A stretch of 64,000 nt of DNA from Duganella sp. BJB480 (lineage in GTDB: Bacteria; Pseudomonadota; Gammaproteobacteria; Burkholderiales; Burkholderiaceae_D), in the NCBI GenBank assembly GCA_003416985.1, contig QVIN01000008.1, forward strand, positions 248,001-312,000. The letters run 5' to 3'. Shown here piece by piece: positions 61,107 to 64,000 of the stretch (position 1 is the stretch's first letter; each line of letters begins with the position of its first letter). Under the pieces are notes generated by a model, which saw only the letters and a program-made list of their open reading frames with translations, did not search any database and had not been told where the DNA came from. The translations under genes and the position numbers were made by a program.

Positions 61107-63143
61107 TTAGGCCTCCTGCACAACCCTGGCGACCGTGGATGGGCCTGCCGCCGGCGCGACCTGCGCATAGGCGGCGCCTTTCGGCTTGAAGCCATCGCTG
61201 CCCATGTAGATTTTTCGATAGCGCAGAAATCCGCCACTCAGGCCCACGCCCTCGCGGCCTTTCGAGACGAAATCAGCCGCGGCACACGCCTCCGGGGTAT
61301 TGCGATAGGGCTTGTATTTCGTGACCGCGTCAAATTCGGCCTTGGTCAATGGCGACGGTTTGGGCCCCACCGGGTTGAGCTGCCATTGCTCGATTTTCTC
61401 CTCGTGCATCGCCAAATCCTCCATTCCCTTCAGCACGTCCTCGGAGTTCTTTCCCAACGGTTTAAACCAGGCCCGCGAATCGTGGACATAGTTGTCGAAC
61501 AAATCCGTGATGGCGGCAGGCGGCGCGGGCTGATCCCAGTAGCTTACGATGCTCGACCACTCGGGGTAGGGGTTGGGTCTTGAGCCTGCGGTCTGCGCGC
61601 CACTATCCCAATTGCGCCACCCATCGAACCTTTCCACCTCCTCGGCCAACTCCTTGTCGGCGGCAAGGATATCCTCGCGATCGCAGCTGTCGCTGTCGAT
61701 CACACTCTGCAAGGACTTCATGTTGCCAATCATTTTTTTTCGCCACTGGATGTACAACTGGTGCTGCTTCGCCATGATTTCGTGCAGCTGCGGGGGCTTG
61801 GGCGGCAGGGCCTTATCCTGAACAGGATCCGCGCTGGCCGTCACGAAGGCATTGAAGGTTTCGATCAATTTGGGACTGATACGGAACGAGTGCTTGACCG
61901 ATTCCGGCGCCTCCTCGAGTTTCAACGGCACGCCGGCCAGACGCGCGGCGCGGTACATCATCGACAGGGGAATACGCGACAGCATATCCTCCCCTTGCGG
62001 GTCCTTGCCACGGCCCTGCTCCTTGGGAAAATATCCACCGCCCACATCCGAGTGCACTCCCGGCATCACGATCTCGTCGCAGTTCGCCGGAGCCGCGTTG
62101 CCATACATGATGGAGTCAAGCGGAAATGAGCGGCGAATCTCGTGCGCCGAAACCAGGTGCAGGCACTTGGTCGGCAAGACTTCCGGCAGCTTCAGGGAAT
62201 GCTCGGCATCGGCCCAGCCATAGTGGCCATGGGCGCCGATTATCGGCGCCGAGGACGCCAGGCCAACCGACGCGACGGTGTCGAACAAGCCCATGAAATC
62301 GAACGTGACGGGGATCGAGCCGAGGCTTGGGTTTGGCTGCTTCGTCAGTTCGGCATCGAGCCTGCACAACCAAAGAAACCAATTGGCGAACGCGCGCGCT
62401 TCCGCCGCCCCGCGTGAGAAGCCGAAAATCGAATAGTAGAGATGCACCACTTCGCCTTTGTCTTTTTTCTTGTCTTTGCCGATGGGCAGGAAGACTTCCA
62501 GCTTCTTGTGCAGCTCCGTCAAGGTCTTGGTGAATGCAGCTTTCAGCTTGGTCAGGTCGCCCTGACTGAAATTAAGCCATCCTCCCCTGGTCGCACGAAA
62601 GCTGGGGAGCTCAAGCGAATTGTATTCTGTCGAAAATGCATCATCGCTTACCAGTTCGTCGCCAAGATAGTACAAACAAATGTTATTTATCGCAGCGACC
62701 AGCGCCCAGATAATCCGATTTTGCCCGCGCTTGGCAAAGGCCAGTCCGTCCTTCTTCATATCTCCTTCGCCGGTGTCGCCAACCGGGACGAACTTAGTAC
62801 CGACGCCAGGCACGTAGGTGCGGAAATAGTGAGGATACACTTTCTCACTCAGAGGCCGCAGCTTCTTCCCTGCTCTGCCAGGAAATGCCATGTATAGTCT
62901 AGCTACGTTACTGTGATTGAACGTAGGTAGATCTCGGTCGAGGTTATTATTGGTCCCGTCAAAAAAGAAACCAAATGCTAGGTTGACTGAACAGGAGGGA
63001 AGCTTCTCACCCATCACCGGACATTCTCGGCGCTCATTAAATTTATCGATGATTTTCATCTCTTTTACTCGATCAAAAAACCTGCTTGGATCGGCTGGGT
63101 CGCTGGCACCGGAGGGGATTGTTCCGGAAAGCATGGGCGTCAT
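61107..63143 (-). CDS. T6SS phospholipase effector, Tle1 type (DUF2235)
   Basis: 678 aa. The DUF2235 alpha/beta-hydrolase core begins with FGFFFDGTNNNLDRDLPTFN (about 57-76). The nucleophile elbow is GFSRGAAEAR with Ser243, and the segment PGVHSDVGGGYF (His364, Asp366) fits the remaining catalytic residues of the family. The C-terminal 250 residues contain two amphipathic stretches that may bind membranes. Tle1 proteins are type VI secretion effectors with phospholipase A activity, delivered by VgrG. The start overlaps the stop of the DUF3304 gene by four bases, the usual immunity pairing. No VgrG or structural T6SS gene is in the window. Confidence 0.88.
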   Translation of the reverse strand: MTPMLSGTIPSGASDPADPSRFFDRVKEMKIIDKFNERRECPVMGEKLPSCSVNLAFGFFFDGTNNNLDRDLPTFNHSNVARLYMAFPGRAGKKLRPLSEKVYPHYFRTYVPGVGTKFVPVGDTGEGDMKKDGLAFAKRGQNRIIWALVAAINNICLYYLGDELVSDDAFSTEYNSLELPSFRATRGGWLNFSQGDLTKLKAAFTKTLTELHKKLEVFLPIGKDKKKDKGEVVHLYYSIFGFSRGAAEARAFANWFLWLCRLDAELTKQPNPSLGSIPVTFDFMGLFDTVASVGLASSAPIIGAHGHYGWADAEHSLKLPEVLPTKCLHLVSAHEIRRSFPLDSIMYGNAAPANCDEIVMPGVHSDVGGGYFPKEQGRGKDPQGEDMLSRIPLSMMYRAARLAGVPLKLEEAPESVKHSFRISPKLIETFNAFVTASADPVQDKALPPKPPQLHEIMAKQHQLYIQWRKKMIGNMKSLQSVIDSDSCDREDILAADKELAEEVERFDGWRNWDSGAQTAGSRPNPYPEWSSIVSYWDQPAPPAAITDLFDNYVHDSRAWFKPLGKNSEDVLKGMEDLAMHEEKIEQWQLNPVGPKPSPLTKAEFDAVTKYKPYRNTPEACAAADFVSKGREGVGLSGGFLRYRKIYMGSDGFKPKGAAYAQVAPAAGPSTVARVVQEA

Positions 63144-63787
63144 GGCTGCTCCTCCATCCGTTGAATTCTTCTTTTAGTATTTTCTATGGCCTCTTTCAGT
63201 TCTTCAATTTCCTGTTCGTTCAATTTTGCCGTGTCATATTTCAGTCCCGCTTCCATGGCCGACAACATCTTTTTTTGGGTAGTTAGCCGATCGTTTCTGA
63301 CTTTTAAAGCATATGCCTCCGACTCTACCGGCTCACCCTTTACCCGCCCCGGCCATTCCGGCCGGGTGGGATCGAACTTCGAAACCACTGCCTCCGCGCG
63401 TCCGTCCTCATGCATGGCGAGCCAGATTCCACCAGCGATCCCCTCGGGATATGGCGGCACATCGACCAATTGCTCCCGCCAAATCGGGTCGGGATAGAAG
63501 TTATATTTCACGATCACTTGCAGCCCAGGATGCCATTCCGCAGGAATCGCAAAACAACAAATCGTTCCTCCAGAACTGTAGGGATTGAGCGCATCGCCCC
63601 CTCCGCTGTTGTTCTTGTTGTTCGGGTCAATTACTATCAATGACACTTCTTTGCCGGAGTAATTGATAGAACGAACGGCGGCGCCAACGTTTCGGGGGCC
63701 TGCTGGTGGTGCATGCGCACAGCCTGCAAGCAGCGTGCTCATTCCGGTGAACAGGAGAGCAAGATGGAAGGTCGTTTTCAGATTCAT
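63140..63787 (-). CDS. DUF3304 lipoprotein, probable Tle1 immunity protein (Tli1)
   Basis: 215 aa. The lipoprotein signal peptide ends LLAGC with Cys23 as the lipidated residue. The mature part has the DUF3304 features IDPNNKNNSGGGDALNPYSS, GGTICCFAIPAEWHPGLQVI and GIWLAMHEDGRAEAVVSKFD. The C-terminal 55 residues form a charged coiled coil ending NTKRRIQRMEEQP. Tli1-type proteins sit in the periplasm and block the cognate lipase to prevent self-killing. The tight four-base overlap with the effector gene supports this role. A similar C-terminus from a second gene is seen upstream at the window edge. Confidence 0.85.
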   Translation of the reverse strand: MNLKTTFHLALLFTGMSTLLAGCAHAPPAGPRNVGAAVRSINYSGKEVSLIVIDPNNKNNSGGGDALNPYSSGGTICCFAIPAEWHPGLQVIVKYNFYPDPIWREQLVDVPPYPEGIAGGIWLAMHEDGRAEAVVSKFDPTRPEWPGRVKGEPVESEAYALKVRNDRLTTQKKMLSAMEAGLKYDTAKLNEQEIEELKEAIENTKRRIQRMEEQP

Positions 63788-63899
63788 GACTTTTCTCTTT
63801 GATTCAATCTACGATAACAGCAACGTTGGGATAAGGCGTGCAATATGAACGGACAGACGCTGAGTCCTAGTCAGACTATTCCTCCAACAAGCGTTGAGC

Positions 63900-64000
63900 T
63901 CATTGATGATCCCCTTCCTCTTCCAACTGGCGAATCCGGTCTTTAATATATTGAATGGATGATCGCAGTCTCTCGATCTGCTCTGGGGTCCGCTTAGTAC
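63900..64000 (-). CDS. C-terminal end of a coiled-coil protein, possible second immunity copy (5' part beyond window)
   Basis: The last 33 codons of an ORF run in from the right edge and end at a TGA at 63900-63902. The visible end, PEQIERLRSSIQYIKDRIRQ plus LEEEGDHQ, resembles the charged coiled-coil tail of the DUF3304 lipoprotein (EEIEELKEAIENTKRRIQRM). It may be a duplicated immunity gene, which is common in Tle1 loci. Too little is visible to be certain. Confidence 0.5.
   Translation of the reverse strand, partial: TKRTPEQIERLRSSIQYIKDRIRQLEEEGDHQ

Noticed and set aside
63845..63946. Plus-strand open frame of 33 codons (MNGQTLSPSQTIPPTSVELI and on)
   Set aside because: No ribosome binding site, and it lies antisense to the end of the coiled-coil gene.

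Overview
The window is chromosomal DNA from a high-GC betaproteobacterium, most likely Oxalobacteraceae of the Massilia/Duganella type. This rests on the ribosomal protein sequences and gene order (infA between secY and rpmJ), two PEP-CTERM surface proteins (one of the FxDxF kind), and the DsbD, CreBCD and RND families. No rRNA, tRNA, CRISPR array or insertion sequence is visible.

Layout. 1-6.2 kb: a truncated RND efflux permease, its periplasmic adaptor and an EnvZ/OmpR-type two-component system on the minus strand, with a Spy/CpxP-like periplasmic chaperone gene divergent from the regulator. 6.2-8.2 kb: dsbD. 8.3-22.4 kb: the S10-spc-alpha ribosomal superoperon on the minus strand, running rplC to rplQ and including secY, infA, rpmJ and rpoA. 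A terminator-like hairpin and a possible promoter lie at the S10/spc junction. 22.6-33.8 kb: about 11 kb of non-ribosomal genes separating rplC from rpsJ. These are a GT-C-like membrane glycosyltransferase, a four-gene module resembling mycobacterial decaprenylphosphoryl-arabinose synthesis (UbiA-HAD fusion, GtrA, DprE1, DprE2), a PEP-CTERM protein, creBCD and a decayed TonB-dependent receptor. 33.9-38.8 kb: the str operon rpsL-rpsG-fusA-tuf-rpsJ, with a near-consensus promoter in front of rpsL and a strong terminator after rpsJ.

39.1-41.8 kb: an alkaline-phosphatase-superfamily phosphoethanolamine transferase coupled to a nitrilase-family amidohydrolase. 41.9-45.8 kb: a chemoreceptor gene followed without gaps by three genes for exported proteins. 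45.9-51.2 kb: a GbsR/MarR-type regulator, a DCC thioredoxin-like protein and a five-gene operon of membrane and NAD(P)-binding proteins. Two palindromes with identical arms (ATTTCTGT-N4-ACAGAAAT) sit in front of the regulator and in front of the five-gene operon. 51.2-52.8 kb: a membrane-associated MutS-like ATPase. 52.9-60.3 kb: a MacAB-like ABC efflux operon (adaptor, ATPase, two permeases) followed by a sigma-54 NtrC-type regulator and an NtrY-like kinase, with a good sigma-54 promoter ahead of the first gene. 60.5-61.0 kb: an FxDxF PEP-CTERM protein. 61.1-64.0 kb: a Tle1-type T6SS phospholipase effector with its DUF3304 immunity lipoprotein and the C-terminus of what may be a second immunity gene at the window edge.

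The points most worth following up are the arabinose-lipid module inside a split ribosomal operon, the two-operator GbsR regulon of unknown function, the apparently self-contained sigma-54 efflux circuit, a boxA-like element in the rpsJ (nusE) leader, and the chemoreceptor operon with three exported partners.
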